A stretch of DNA of 64,000 nucleotides, taken from NCBI GenBank assembly GCA_040954595.2, contig CM082597.2:1984001-2048000 (forward strand). Direction: 5' to 3'. The notes under the pieces were generated by a model, which had not been told where the DNA came from, did no database searches, and was given only the letters and a program-made list of their open reading frames with translations. This stretch comes from Balanoglossus misakiensis (Eukaryota; Hemichordata). The translations under genes and the position numbers were made by a program. This document shows positions 48,792 to 58,980 of the stretch, one piece after another; position 1 is the first letter of the stretch, and each line of letters opens with the position of its first letter.

Positions 48792-50676
48792 ATTGTTTTA
48801 ATAAGTGTACTATATGGCAGTTCGGTTAATTCGTTTTTCGACACAATTATGATACTTTAGTATTGAAAACAAAAGTTTGAAAATATGACCCTGAGAACAT
48901 AAAACGTGTTTCAAGACAGAGCGATTTGGAGTGTCTATTTAACAACATTAAACCAATAAAATTATTCATTACCGCATTGAGTGACGGTTTTAAAATGAAG
49001 CGCTTTTCAAAGATATAACGGGCGCAGTTACAAAGCTATGAATATTTCAAAACGTTTTGTATTCATGCTGTCTGCCAGCAAGGCCATTTTCTCGCTTTTG
49101 TTTTCTAGCCTAACCTACTAACTGTGTTGGCAAAAAGTACAAAAAATGGATAAAGTGCGAACTTTTTGGCAGTTTCTGTCTCAGAAGTGTAGCTTTTCTC
49201 AAATTTCGAGGCCGGAATAGTCAGAGAATTATTAGATAAATCAAAAAGTTCCGCTCGGGGAAAACAAATAGCACTTTTCCTGTTTTCGCTGTCGATTGTT
49301 AACTAATTACTAACCCAAATATGGGACAATATAAATTCCGAATGGTTTCATATTATATTCAGGACATTTTCACATTAAACATTTCTTTCCGTGTTTAAAG
49401 TGTAAAGTAAATATGAATTCATACATAAAACATTAAAACAAGGTATTGGGGGAAAATCGTAATGGGAACTCGTGGTCCCCATAACCGATATCTTTTGCTA
49501 AATCGCCTCATTTGGGGACGGGGGGCTTTTCTGAAACTACCCTCTCGCAGTAATGGCGTGGGGAGGGGAGGGGGCGTCAAATTGTCGAACGTCCGCACAC
49601 ACAGTGCCTCGTCGCCCGGCCGCTTCGTGTTGCTTTACCGCTGTTTGGTTTGTGAAACATGACAGGCGAGAATTTGATAGACATTGAATGGAATTTAAAT
49701 GAGATTTTAACAAGGCACACAGCTCTCACCCATTTCACGGAAATCTAAATAAAAATGAGCGGTAATAGTCACTTAACAAATCTCATAGAGATTCCTGTTT
49801 GTGAACCATTTTATATTGAGTAAGCCCTTGGTGGCGACAATAACGAGGAATTATTGCAGTGAAAAGGCTCTGCCTCTAAGTATCCGCTTAATATTATTTT
49901 AACCGGCCCTTTATAGAGCGACGCGCTCGCTTTCTACACAAGGAGAAAATGAGTACGACACGGACAATAGGACACGAACCGTCGCGGCCACCGTGCGACA
50001 CCGGGGAACGCCGGGATGGAACAAAAGCGACCGGCACACCGCCGGGTCGCACGGACCGCCGTAAATAGGCATCACCGATGCCTCAGTTCAGATTTTCCCC
50101 GCATTCTGCTTGTCTGTGCGCTGATGGTTAGCCTTATGAAATCGCACAAAAAATCGACAAAATTTCCAAGGAAACGAAACTGTCCTTCGCTGCGCGTGCG
50201 GACGAGATTGGATGACGCAGGATGGATGTTCTGGTGAACTAGTGTAATTTGTCATATATCAGAAACAAACGAAGTTGACTAATAATATTTCGCCTAAACT
50301 TTCGCAGTATATCCACTAATTCAGAAAATGTTAAAAAAAAGTAAAAGTTAACCAGGCAATATGTCTTACTGACTGGCGAGTTATTGGAACAAATTTCACA
50401 CGCAGGACTGACCATATTAAATATGACTTGTAACTAATAGACGATCTCTTTTAAGCATTCGTGCGCAACAGTGATGTGTTTTTCTTTCTTTTCATTTCTT
50501 TTGTTACTTTGTAATAATGTTCATTACCATTCACAAAAAGTCAGACCTACAGCTGTTTAATTTCCCGGCTGACAGATTATGCAACATTTACAACCGTTAA
50601 TTAAAAAATTATCACTCGATTATTGTCCAACTCTGTGTTGAGTTTCGTTCACTTCTGCTCTCCTTATTTCCCAACT

Positions 50677-50824
50677 TGTCTGTCTGTCTGTCTATCTGTC
50701 TGTCTGTCAGCCTGCTTGTCTGCCTATCTGTGTCAGGCCGTTCGCCTGTCTGTCTGTCTGTCCGTTACACTATCCCTGTGTCTGTCCGCGACATCTTCTG
50801 TTAGCCTGCCTGCCTGCCTGCCTG
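50677..50824. repeat. Microsatellite (CTGT)n and (GCCT)n, imperfect
   Basis: CTGT units with point variants, ending in GCCT units. Confidence 0.92.
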
Positions 50825-52109
50825 CCATCATCTTAATATTTATCTTCGCAAGTTTTCTCCACCACTACCAACCCAGAATAAACGCGAACTTTAAAAAAAA
50901 GTTTTTCTTGGGTACTGGAGTTTATAATGGCGCTCTGTGGTTGCGACGGGCAGTGTCTTCATAATAGCTGCTATTCCAAGCGAACACAGCCATTAGCTTC
51001 CGGTTGAACGAGTTCACCAGCACACTCGCAATAAAAGTTAGGTGCTATAATATTTATTCAGCAACATAATCTGTTCCATCATGGAATAATAACTGAGAAA
51101 AGCAGTTTAGTTTGCTTCATTAGATCCAATATTGGGGACTTGCAGTCTCCAGTTTTTAATTCTCCAAAATTTATTGGCGTCCTCGGGGAGGGGTTAGGTG
51201 GACGCGTGTTTATCTCGAATTTATGTGAGTTTAATTATTCCACGCAAACAGGTGGAGGGGACGACTTGGGGTAACTGCTAACCGGGCGCTATGAATAACC
51301 AAGCAGACGACTGAAAATTTCACCCACCGATGACGGGTGAGCCCACATGGACGCGTACTGGGGCGAAAGAATGATGAGTTTGGCCGTGACTATAGCGATC
51401 GCTTTAAATCCCTTTAGTAACACCAAAAGGATAATTTGTATCTCTTATACGTAACGATCGCATGATACCCCTTACAAAAGAGATTGTTTCGGTCGGTTTC
51501 AGGAAGGATTTGGCAATCATGCACGGGTGCATTCAATTATCAGAGTTTCTCTATCTCATTGTAAAGTATCAGAGAAGACCTACAGGCTGAAAGACACCTC
51601 GCCGCTGAAGCAAAACAGCCGTCAAACACAAACACAACAATATATCCAGAGCATGATACAGCTCTTCTGCTCAACGATAACCAAACGACACTTTCGGACC
51701 AGAATTGACCAGAAAATTCTCTTCCGAGACGCACAAATGTGGCCTATTAAGAGATCGCATCTTATATACATTGAAAAGAACCCTTTTTAATTTAATTTTA
51801 ATCCATCATCACCCATTGCTACAGCTTGGTAAAATTTACTAAGTTTTTGAAAAACTCGCGAACGAGGTTGAGCTTAAAATTATTTTTGAACAAGAAAACA
51901 TTAATGGAAACGAAATCATCGAATATTAATGAAAAATCGGCGCTGACCGATCGCATGATGCTATTCGCGTCACGTGACGTGGCGTATCTCCCCCCTTGTT
52001 GTAGGAGGGTTGTTAGTCCCTAACGAATTAGTGATGTTGCCGCGGTCAATTATTGGAGATTGGCGAAGTATAATTGCTCTCCGGGCATTGGTGCATCAGC
52101 GGGTCTGTC

Positions 52110-52117
52110 TATAAATA
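52110..52117 (+). promoter_or_regulatory. TATA box of the Pax gene
   Basis: TATAAATA is followed 31 bp later by CCCAGTGAA, a fit to a TCAGT-type initiator with the A at 52141. The spacing is what RNA polymerase II core promoters show. A donor follows 32 nt after that A, consistent with a short non-coding first exon. Confidence 0.6.
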
Positions 52118-52140
52118 GGCGTTGCGAATAATCGAGCCCC

Positions 52141-52172
52141 AGTGAATACAACCGAGAGCAGAAAGTCAACAG
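52141..52172 (+). other. Putative non-coding exon 1 of the Pax gene
   Basis: From the predicted start (52141) to ...aagtcaacag|gtaagg. No ATG occurs in it. The link to exon 2 at 53036 is inferred from position and splice sites only. Confidence 0.5.
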
Positions 52173-52433
52173 GTAAGGTGGAAATCCACTCTTAACAAAT
52201 TGCATTTAGTGCTGGTGTAGAAATCTACCGGATGAGGCAACGAGAACCGACTTTATCTTTTACAAAATAACCTACACCAAATTAATTTAAACTCTGCCTG
52301 CAGAAGCTTTTCGGATTCGGTGCGTATGAACTGCTTTGCGAAATGATTATGATTTGGCTTAATAATATATGCTCCATATTATCTTTTACAGTATTAGTCT
52401 GTCTCCTCCATCCATGGAGAGAAATGGGAGAGC

Positions 52434-52441
52434 GAGTGAGT

Positions 52442-52496
<55 letters not shown>

Positions 52497-52528
52497 GGGG
52501 GAGAGAGATAGAGAGAGAGAGAGAGAGA
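52434..52528. repeat. Microsatellite (GA)n in Pax intron 1
   Basis: About 90 bp of GAGA with GAGT at its start, between Pax exons 1 and 2. Confidence 0.95.
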
Positions 52529-53035
52529 CGCGCACTGAAAGACAGGCGCGAATTCTCTTCATGGGAATTGTACACAAATTTACAGGATAAAAACCTAAAC
52601 TCTCCCCTGGGAAAAATCTAAAGTGTTTAAGAACAGACGTTCATAATGGAATAATGGCGATCGTGGCCGATGGGCCCATGCATGCGGCAGTTTTGTAAGC
52701 GCAGCCGCAATAATTCGTCTCATTTAAATCGAATTTATTAAAAGAAAACTTTGCGATCAACCAACTGATCGCATTTGGTAAGTGTCTTCTGCACGTGACC
52801 TGCGACGCGTTAACTTTTGTTATAAAAATAAATCGTCTTTTGCATAACTTCGTGAGAAGCTCAGTATAACTAATCGCGTTTTACGAATGATGGAAAAAAG
52901 TGAAAAGGGCGGTAGAAATCTGATAAAGCAACAGAGAGATCAGACATTCTGATGCGGGCATTCCACTTTTGGAATTAACGTTTTCTTCTCTCTCCGTTGA
53001 ATCAAGGACCGGAAGTTTCGCTGACAACGTTACAG

Positions 53036-53095
53036 GAAGTCATTATCGGAAAACTCTTACCAACAACAAAATGGACACCACGACAATCCATTCGC
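53036..53095 (+). CDS. pax: Pax exon 2 with start codon
   Basis: Acceptor ...cgttacag; ATG at 53071 opens MDTTTIHS, and the donor is gtaagt after one base of the next codon. Coding starts at 53071; the first 35 nt are 5'UTR. The start is favoured because the paired domain follows in frame within ten residues, as in other Pax proteins. Confidence 0.72.
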
Positions 53096-56000
53096 GTAAG
53101 TATACACGGAAACTGGTGTCATTTTTTCTAGACAACCAGACAGACAGACAGAGAGAAAGCAGGCGAACAGGCAGGCAGATAATCAGTCAGACGCAGAAAA
53201 AGACAGTCCGAGAGGGGGGTGGGCATTTCGTTGACACCGTTATCTTGTGGACATGCATGAGCAACGAATTCGACTTAACACGAAAATCTAACAGACGCGG
53301 AGAAAAAGAGCAAAAAAATCCAAAAATTGCCACAAAAGTACACCTGTTTACAGGCACATCCTTCACTGAACCGTAACGACAAATATCTCATTTTTCACCA
53401 AAGAATCTGATTCACAAAATGAACGTTATTACCATTTTCTGCGTATCGAAGGTTCTCATCCGAAACTTGGTATTGAATAAAGGAAACACTCCGTCGATAA
53501 TTGTTTTATGGGTCGCTCCGGATATCAGCGTATATTAGCTATCGCATCCACAGTGTTCGGTAATTAAGCATCGACTTTTGTCTATGTAAGTGGCGATAAT
53601 TGGCTATTGTTCTAAAATCAAAGACAAGTAATTTGTGTCGTTCGCCGCGCATTTGAATTCGTTCGTATTCCCACGTCTGGGGCGTGTCCGCGCTGAGAGC
53701 TGCCCTGGTATAGTTTTAGTCCCAGTGTTATACAAAAAATGAATATTTATTTTTTTATCCGCGGTCTGCAATGTTGTTATTCGATGGGGACTTTCGGTTG
53801 TATTCACCTCGAAAATCAAAAAACCTGTTTTCTTCTTTATTTTCAAAAAGACTCTCCGCGCACATAAATATCACAGCAAAGGATTGAAAGGTTTTGAGGG
53901 CTATCCCTTTTACGAAAATCTGTCCCCAAGGCGCTTACTACATTGATACAATGTTAACAACGAACCCGATTGATTTGTCTTGTCGATTGTGTTCGGAATA
54001 AAGGGATTTGCTTAGTTCGAGTTTCATCCTATTAGAGCGACCTGATCGCTGTCTCTCTAAGAGTGCTCAGCGCTTAGAGCAGACTTCAAAAGAACCAATA
54101 GTGAAAGGAACTGAATTATACGAGAATCATTGCTTTAACATTTTTATCTTTTTTTTACTTTCCAGAAGCTAGCGGTTTAGGCCACTTAGGAGGAATCTTC
54201 GTCAACGGTCGACCCTTGCCCGACCCCTTACGTCATCGGATGATCGACCTGTCGCACGTCAGACCATCAGACTTATCACGACAGTTATTGATGTCTCACG
54301 GCTGTGTTAGCAAATTTCTCGGTGAGTTCGAATTTCGTTCAAAGATTTGGTGGCTTATCACCCGATCGAATTAAGCGGTGCATCAAAGTTAGTCATCGAA
54401 AAAATAATGGATATATGAGGTTGGGAGCTTTGCAGACCGGATAAAAAATATATATTCAATTTTTTTTTGTATTCCCTTTTAAATTGTTCGTTTGGTGAAA
54501 ATATTTCCTAGGGTCATCCGTTGCATGGCTATTTTTTCTAAAAAGTCTGGTATTTTGTTCGGCCCAATTTTTACACGTTTGAGTCCCACACCACGCGGGT
54601 TAGCAGATGACATTAAAAGTTTAATTGTCGCTTCTTTTAAATTTCTCACACTTATAAATTCAATCCACACCAAACCGCACGGCTGCTGCGATGCCGTGAC
54701 GTACATACGTGTATACTAGCACAGCGGACACCGGCCTATGCGCTCACCATGGCATGCTAATTAGTGCGGATTCGCGATCACCCTTGGCAACGGGCTCTTT
54801 ACAAAGCAAACTGCACTCACTGCACGACCGAAAATAGTACAAGAGTAATATTTTTTTGAGATATTAGAACAAATTAACTGATTTATATTCTTTTTGGTTC
54901 GAATTGTAGCGGGGCGATACTACGATACTGGATCAGTTCGACCTGGTACTATTGGAGGCAGCAAGCCCAAGGTTGCCACGCCGGAAGTTGTGAACAAGAT
55001 TGAATCGTACAAACAGGAAAACCCGACCATCTTTGCTTGGGAAATCCGGGACCGTTTAATCAGTGAAGGTACGGAAAATTATATTATATTAAACTTCCTT
55101 CGTGATTGTTTTGAACCGGAAGTGAACTTTTTTTTCCACAAGTTGAGAGTCATGAGAACGCGCGGCCCTCTTTTTTATCGTTCTGACGTTGACATAGCAA
55201 CTACCTGTTACCCGGTCTTTGTTGTTTAATGGCTATTTAATAATTATCGATTTTTGCGGTTGCAGTGTACGGAGCGTGTGAAAACGAAAGTGGTGATAAT
55301 GTCGAGTTTGTGCGTTGTTCTCGTCGTTCAAATCTCGCGGTATAGTCTTTTTCGTCTTTGGAATCGAATAATGTTGGGTTTAATAAAACAAATATTACAA
55401 AAACATACTTTTTTATATTATGAACCTATCTGAATTGTCTCGCCAAATCTATGAAACGATTGTGACTAGGCCTACACCAAAACTTGAACGAAACAACTAT
55501 CCCATGTGTTAGTTACAATAGCGCTGTTTAACACCCACTATTTGCAAATGAAAACATTTTTGAAGCACAGAAAAACTGTTGTTGACGGTTTCGGTATCAC
55601 TTCTACTATCGATTACACGATCGCCCCCGGGGCCACGGCCAATTAAGGCGCCATCAACATTTCACGGCGCATTACCACTTTTGAACTTCCGCGCTGACTG
55701 TCCTGTGAATAGGTCGTTGGGCCTTTCACGGGAACCTCAACAGAGCGACACACATGTACAAAAAATAAAGTTCTCCACCGCCTGAGGCGGCTCTTGTCCC
55801 GCGTGTGATTTTTTCCCTTTCATTGATTTCAAGGGTGTCGATAACACGTTGCCACAAAAAAACGACGCCCGTTTCTACAGTGTTTACCTTCGAATTCACG
55901 GAGAGCAATTTTGACGGCAAGTTCAGGGACAAACTCCGGGGTCTATTTATCTAACCTGTTTCACTTAACTCGGTCAAGCTCAACTCGCTGCTTTTCTGAA

Positions 56001-58226
56001 TGCTGAGAAGCCGTGTAAATAATACACTGACGTTATGTATTTTTAGAGAAAGAAAAGTTTGAGAAAGAACCACATATGGCGACTAAGCCAGCAATGTTTG
56101 CGTTCATTCGCTAAAGTTTACATTCTGGTTCGACGCATTGAGTGAAAGCGACGCAATCTGTCCCCGAACTGGGATACAGGCGCGGTCTATTGTCCGTGGC
56201 GGTATCGGGGAGAATGTGAGAGACTGCGGTGTGAAATGACAGGTCAACGCGGTCACCCCAATGACACACAACGACAATAATGGGGAGTTCCATATACATG
56301 TATGCACCCCTGGAGAAGGGCGTGCCTAGGCCTGTTTTCAAGTTTCGTTTACCGTTCGCGCAGTTCCGTGGGAAGAGGCGAACGTCGGAGAAAGGGGGAT
56401 CCCCAATTTCGCAAACCTCGATTATGACAGACAAGACCACCACAGACAGATTCGGTTGGTTAGCAAATGGTTAGCACAACTCCCAAGAACCATCAAAATT
56501 GTCCATATGGTAAACTGAAACAGAGAGGCAGATACTGAGCAATTATAGATTTTTGCAACGAAAGGGCCAGTGTAGAGCTCGAAAAACTGCCGATGTATTC
56601 CTGGCCATTTTGAGAGAGATAGAGCGAGAGAGCGAGGGGGGGGATCCTTTGTCCCAAGTTTTCACTCGTGAAGACTAGAGAATTCCCCAAGCTAACATTC
56701 CGTGACAAATATACGCCTGACGGATTTTACTTTCATTTGCAGGTGTATGCACAAACAGCACGGTTCCCAGTGTCAGCTCCATCAATCGCATCCTGCGCAA
56801 CCGGGCAGCCGAGAGAGCTGCGGCCGAGTACGCCCGAGCGGCCGAACAGGCGCTGTACCCCCACTACCCGGTGTCTTGGTCGACCGCTGGCCCGTTTGCA
56901 GCGCCCCCTATACTGCCCCAGTACACGCTCGGTGCGTCGCTTGCCGCTAGTACAAGCGCCGCCTTGTGTCCTGCGTCCATAATCAGTGTGCCTCCGGTGT
57001 CTATAGGTAAGGATGCATTCTGTGTGTGTGTACGTGTGTGTGTGGGGAGAGAGAGCGATTCATGGTTTGCATCCGAAGTTAACAATCATACAACGCCCTT
57101 GCAAAATGATTAGTAACGGCATCTAAACATTAAATCTGGCTACATTAATTTAAATTAACCTATTTCAAGAGTAATTAGGGGATATTTGAAATTTAACATG
57201 TTGATAATTGGCTCTCCTTTGGTTAATTACTTGTTTAAATTGCTATCAGGGAGGTAGTTGAACTGGTGTGACGGGGTGTTCTGTTGGGAAAGAAGGCGGA
57301 TAGCCAGAAACAGACAATGAGACAGACAGACAGACAGACAGACAGACGGTGAAAAATAGTGAACTCCTCCTAAACACCTGCACTCCCTGTGCACGTTTTA
57401 ATTATGCCCAAGCGCTAACACGATTTCTTTTTCGTGTACGGCGTTCAGGTTTAACACCGTCCACGTCGACAGCACCGTCATCTCAGGGAAGGGAAGTGAC
57501 GTCACACTCGGACACCCTGGAATCACAGAAGAAGAAACTGAGGCGGAGTAGGACCACTTTCAACAGCGACCAGTTAGACATGTTGGAGAAGGAATTCGAG
57601 AAGACCCACTATCCTTGCGTCAATACAAGGGAAGACCTGGCATCAAAAACACAATTATCTGAGGCAAGAGTCCAGGTATTTCAATCAGAGCACCCCTGTA
57701 ATATAATAGTTTGTTCCGGTGAAATGTGTTGTACGGCCCCGAGTAATATTTATTACCTGACTTAACGAAGACCCTACTCAACGCAATTTGATCTTGTCTT
57801 CACGAATGTGCTTGCTGTATTTCATCTAATCGTCAACCAATATCATATTTGTATATATGGCATGGTTCCTGTCCAGATATAATATTTTCTTTTCTTGTAT
57901 TACACCCGCAGGTTTGGTTTTCAAATCGCCGGGCAAAATGGCGGCGTCATAAGAAGATCGGGTCCCTTGCTCACCCCAGTCCGATGATACCCGTGACCAG
58001 CTACGCCTCTGTATACAAACCAGTGCCCAGCTCGGAGAGGGCGCCCCCTCATGTTAGCATCCGTGAACACAGTTTCAAGACGCTGATTCCCTCGCCGCAT
58101 TCGGCGTTCACTGTGGCCGCGTCGCCGGTAATGACGTCAACGCCTTCGTCACCTTTGCTCGTGGTGACGTCGTCGCCGTCAGCATCGCCTGTGACGTCAG
58201 AACCGTCACCAAAGAGACACTCCTGA
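53071..58226 (+). CDS. pax: Pax transcription factor with paired domain and Ser50 homeodomain (Pax4/6- to Pox-neuro-like)
   Basis: Six coding exons (53071-53095, 54166-54321, 54910-55068, 56743-57006, 57449-57675, 57912-58226) join in phase to 381 codons plus stop. Residues from about 10 to 135 form a paired domain: [64 protein letters not shown]. An alanine/proline-rich linker follows, then a full homeodomain ([20 protein letters not shown] to [15 protein letters not shown]) with serine at position 50 and the intron between Q and V of helix 3 usual for paired-class genes. The C-terminus is S/T/P-rich, as in Pax activation domains. No octapeptide was seen. It should bind DNA in the nucleus and act in neural or sensory patterning by family analogy. 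Paired-domain positions 42/44/47 read Q, L, H, closer to Pox-neuro than to Pax6 (I, Q, N), so the class is uncertain. Confidence 0.93.
54166..54321 (+). CDS. pax: Pax exon 3: N-terminal paired subdomain
   Basis: Acceptor ...ctttccag, donor gtgagt, 156 bp. It encodes [18 protein letters not shown], helices 1 and 2, and the recognition helix [15 protein letters not shown]. The turn between helices 1 and 2 reads LSHVRPSD, two residues shorter than the usual LAHSGxRPCD. Confidence 0.93.
54910..55068 (+). CDS. pax: Pax exon 4: paired-domain linker and start of C-terminal subdomain
   Basis: Acceptor ...gaattgtag and donor gtacgg, 159 bp. It encodes (A)[20 protein letters not shown] and [16 protein letters not shown]. 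The acceptor sits three bases upstream of the expected place, adding an alanine before GRYY. Confidence 0.92.
55069..56742 (+). other. 1.67-kb intron 4 of the Pax gene
   Basis: This is the longest intron of the gene. No alternative paired-domain exon (such as the Pax6 5a exon) was seen. No microsatellite longer than 30 bp is present. Confidence 0.75.
56743..57006 (+). CDS. pax: Pax exon 5: end of paired domain and alanine-rich linker
   Basis: Acceptor ...catttgcag, donor gtaagg, 264 bp. It encodes [19 protein letters not shown], an alanine-rich charged stretch ([16 protein letters not shown]) likely helical, then a hydrophobic/proline linker. Confidence 0.92.
57319..57348. repeat. Microsatellite (GACA)n in Pax intron 5
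   Basis: About seven GACA units, 100 bp before the acceptor of the homeodomain exon. Confidence 0.9.
57449..57675 (+). CDS. pax: Pax exon 6: homeodomain helices 1-2
   Basis: Acceptor ...gcgttcag and donor gtattt, 227 bp, leaving in phase 0. It encodes an S/T-rich lead, then [16 protein letters not shown] and [16 protein letters not shown] through SEARVQ. Confidence 0.93.
57912..58226 (+). CDS. pax: Pax exon 7: recognition helix and S/T/P-rich C-terminus
   Basis: Acceptor ...acacccgcag; it opens [15 protein letters not shown] and continues about 90 residues rich in Ser, Thr, Pro and Val to a TGA at 58224-58226. The tail contains repeated VTS codon triplets that create CRE palindromes at the DNA level. 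Confidence 0.93.
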   Translation, partial: VWFSNRRAKWRRHKKIGSLAHPSPMIPVTSYASVYKPVPSSERAPPHVSIREHSFKTLIPSPHSAFTVAASPVMTSTPSSPLLVVTSSPSASPVTSEPSPKRHS

Positions 58227-58273
58227 ACAAGCAGTTCAAAAATCTGCATGTGTACATTGAGGTGAAGTTTTCA

Positions 58274-58281
58274 GTGCAATA
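58274..58281 (+). promoter_or_regulatory. miR-92/25-family 8mer target site 1
   Basis: GTGCAATA, complement of the miR-92 seed plus A, about 50 nt after the stop codon. Confidence 0.45.
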
Positions 58282-58296
58282 ATCATTGGGAGGGAT

Positions 58297-58337
58297 GGAG
58301 AGAGAGAGAGAGACAGAGACAGACAGACAGACAGAGA
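58297..58337. repeat. (GA)n and (GACA)n in the Pax 3'UTR
   Basis: Purine-rich repeat in the proximal 3'UTR. Confidence 0.9.
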
Positions 58338-58599
58338 GCGCTGCATGACGTCATATCGCATACTTTCGTCGATGTATATGTATTTCAAACATTATCACAT
58401 GTGTATTTTATTGATGTTTTATGTCCTACAGTTTTGATTTTTTATTTATTTATTTATTTATTTGAAGAGAAATTTAACAAAGTTTAGCCGCATTATTACT
58501 GTGTCGTTTGTGTCTTATATCGTGTCTATGTGTTGTCCATTCATAGTTTAGAGTTTCATTAAGGACAGAAAGCCTTACCACTTATCAGGCCGCACCAAT

Positions 58600-58607
58600 G
58601 TGCCTTA
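58600..58607 (+). promoter_or_regulatory. miR-124 8mer target site 1
   Basis: GTGCCTTA, full complement of miR-124 positions 2-8 plus the A opposite position 1. Confidence 0.65.
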
Positions 58608-58658
58608 CCAGTCAGCAATGCTTCTTACATAATATTGCACAGTGGACTGTTATAAAGC

Positions 58659-58666
58659 GTGCCTTA
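58659..58666 (+). promoter_or_regulatory. miR-124 8mer target site 2
   Basis: GTGCCTTA, 59 bp after site 1, within the spacing that allows cooperative repression. Confidence 0.65.
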
Positions 58667-58694
58667 CACTTTCAAACTTTCTTTGAATTAAAAT

Positions 58695-58702
58695 GTGCCT
58701 TG
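58695..58702 (+). promoter_or_regulatory. miR-124 7mer target site 3
   Basis: GTGCCTTG, a 7mer-m8 match, two bases before the AATAAA at 58705. Confidence 0.5.
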
Positions 58703-58704
58703 TC

Positions 58705-58710
58705 AATAAA
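58705..58710 (+). terminator. Proximal polyadenylation signal of the Pax gene
   Basis: AATAAA in tgtcaataaatgg. Use of this site would drop miR-124 site 4 and miR-92 site 2. The downstream element is weak, so it may be used only in part. Confidence 0.4.
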
Positions 58711-58760
58711 TGGATGACTTTACAGTCTGACTTGACCATCAATTTGAACTTACCTACAAC

Positions 58761-58768
58761 GTGCCTTA
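58761..58768 (+). promoter_or_regulatory. miR-124 8mer target site 4
   Basis: GTGCCTTA downstream of the proximal AATAAA, so it is present only if the distal poly(A) site is used. Confidence 0.6.
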
Positions 58769-58796
58769 TTAAAACTATTATGTCTACACAATGAGA

Positions 58797-58804
58797 GTGC
58801 AATA
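58797..58804 (+). promoter_or_regulatory. miR-92/25-family 8mer target site 2
   Basis: GTGCAATA, a second copy in the distal 3'UTR, about 30 nt after miR-124 site 4. Confidence 0.45.
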
Positions 58805-58980
58805 TTAATTTAAAATTGGTCAAAACGTATTAACCTAAATATTTTCATTTCTACATGTATTTTAATTGTTAATTTTATTGTGGCAGATAGTGTGCGCAAT
58901 ATTGCCTGTACATAATTAAGCTTTCAGCTTTTTATCATGATAATTATAATATCAAGTATTGAATTAAAAACTTTTATAAC

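Larger units (their letters stand above)
41455..52080. other. 10.6-kb intergenic region between the Ly6 pair and the Pax gene
   Basis: No exon with recognisable domain content was found on either strand. A 172-codon minus-strand ORF at 45223-45741 is low-complexity and unrecognised. The region holds microsatellites (CATA/CATC, GA/GACA/GGT, GGCA, CT, CTGT), a poly-G run at 43479, a CRE palindrome at 43839 and a CAGACGAC motif at 51304. Confidence 0.65.
58227..58980 (+). other. pax: 3'UTR of the Pax gene
   Basis: AT-rich sequence after the stop with GA/GACA and TTTA simple repeats, four miR-124 seed matches, two miR-92 seed matches, an AATAAA at 58705-58710 and an ATTAAA at 58963-58968. The distal end is assigned to the ATTAAA. 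Confidence 0.6.

Noticed and set aside
48490-48829. Overlapping ORFs rich in RE/ER or SL/LS repeats
   Set aside because: Translations of the CT/GA microsatellite.
58208-58215. ACCAAAGA, a miR-9 seed match
   Set aside because: It lies in the coding sequence of Pax exon 7 and is single, so it carries little weight.
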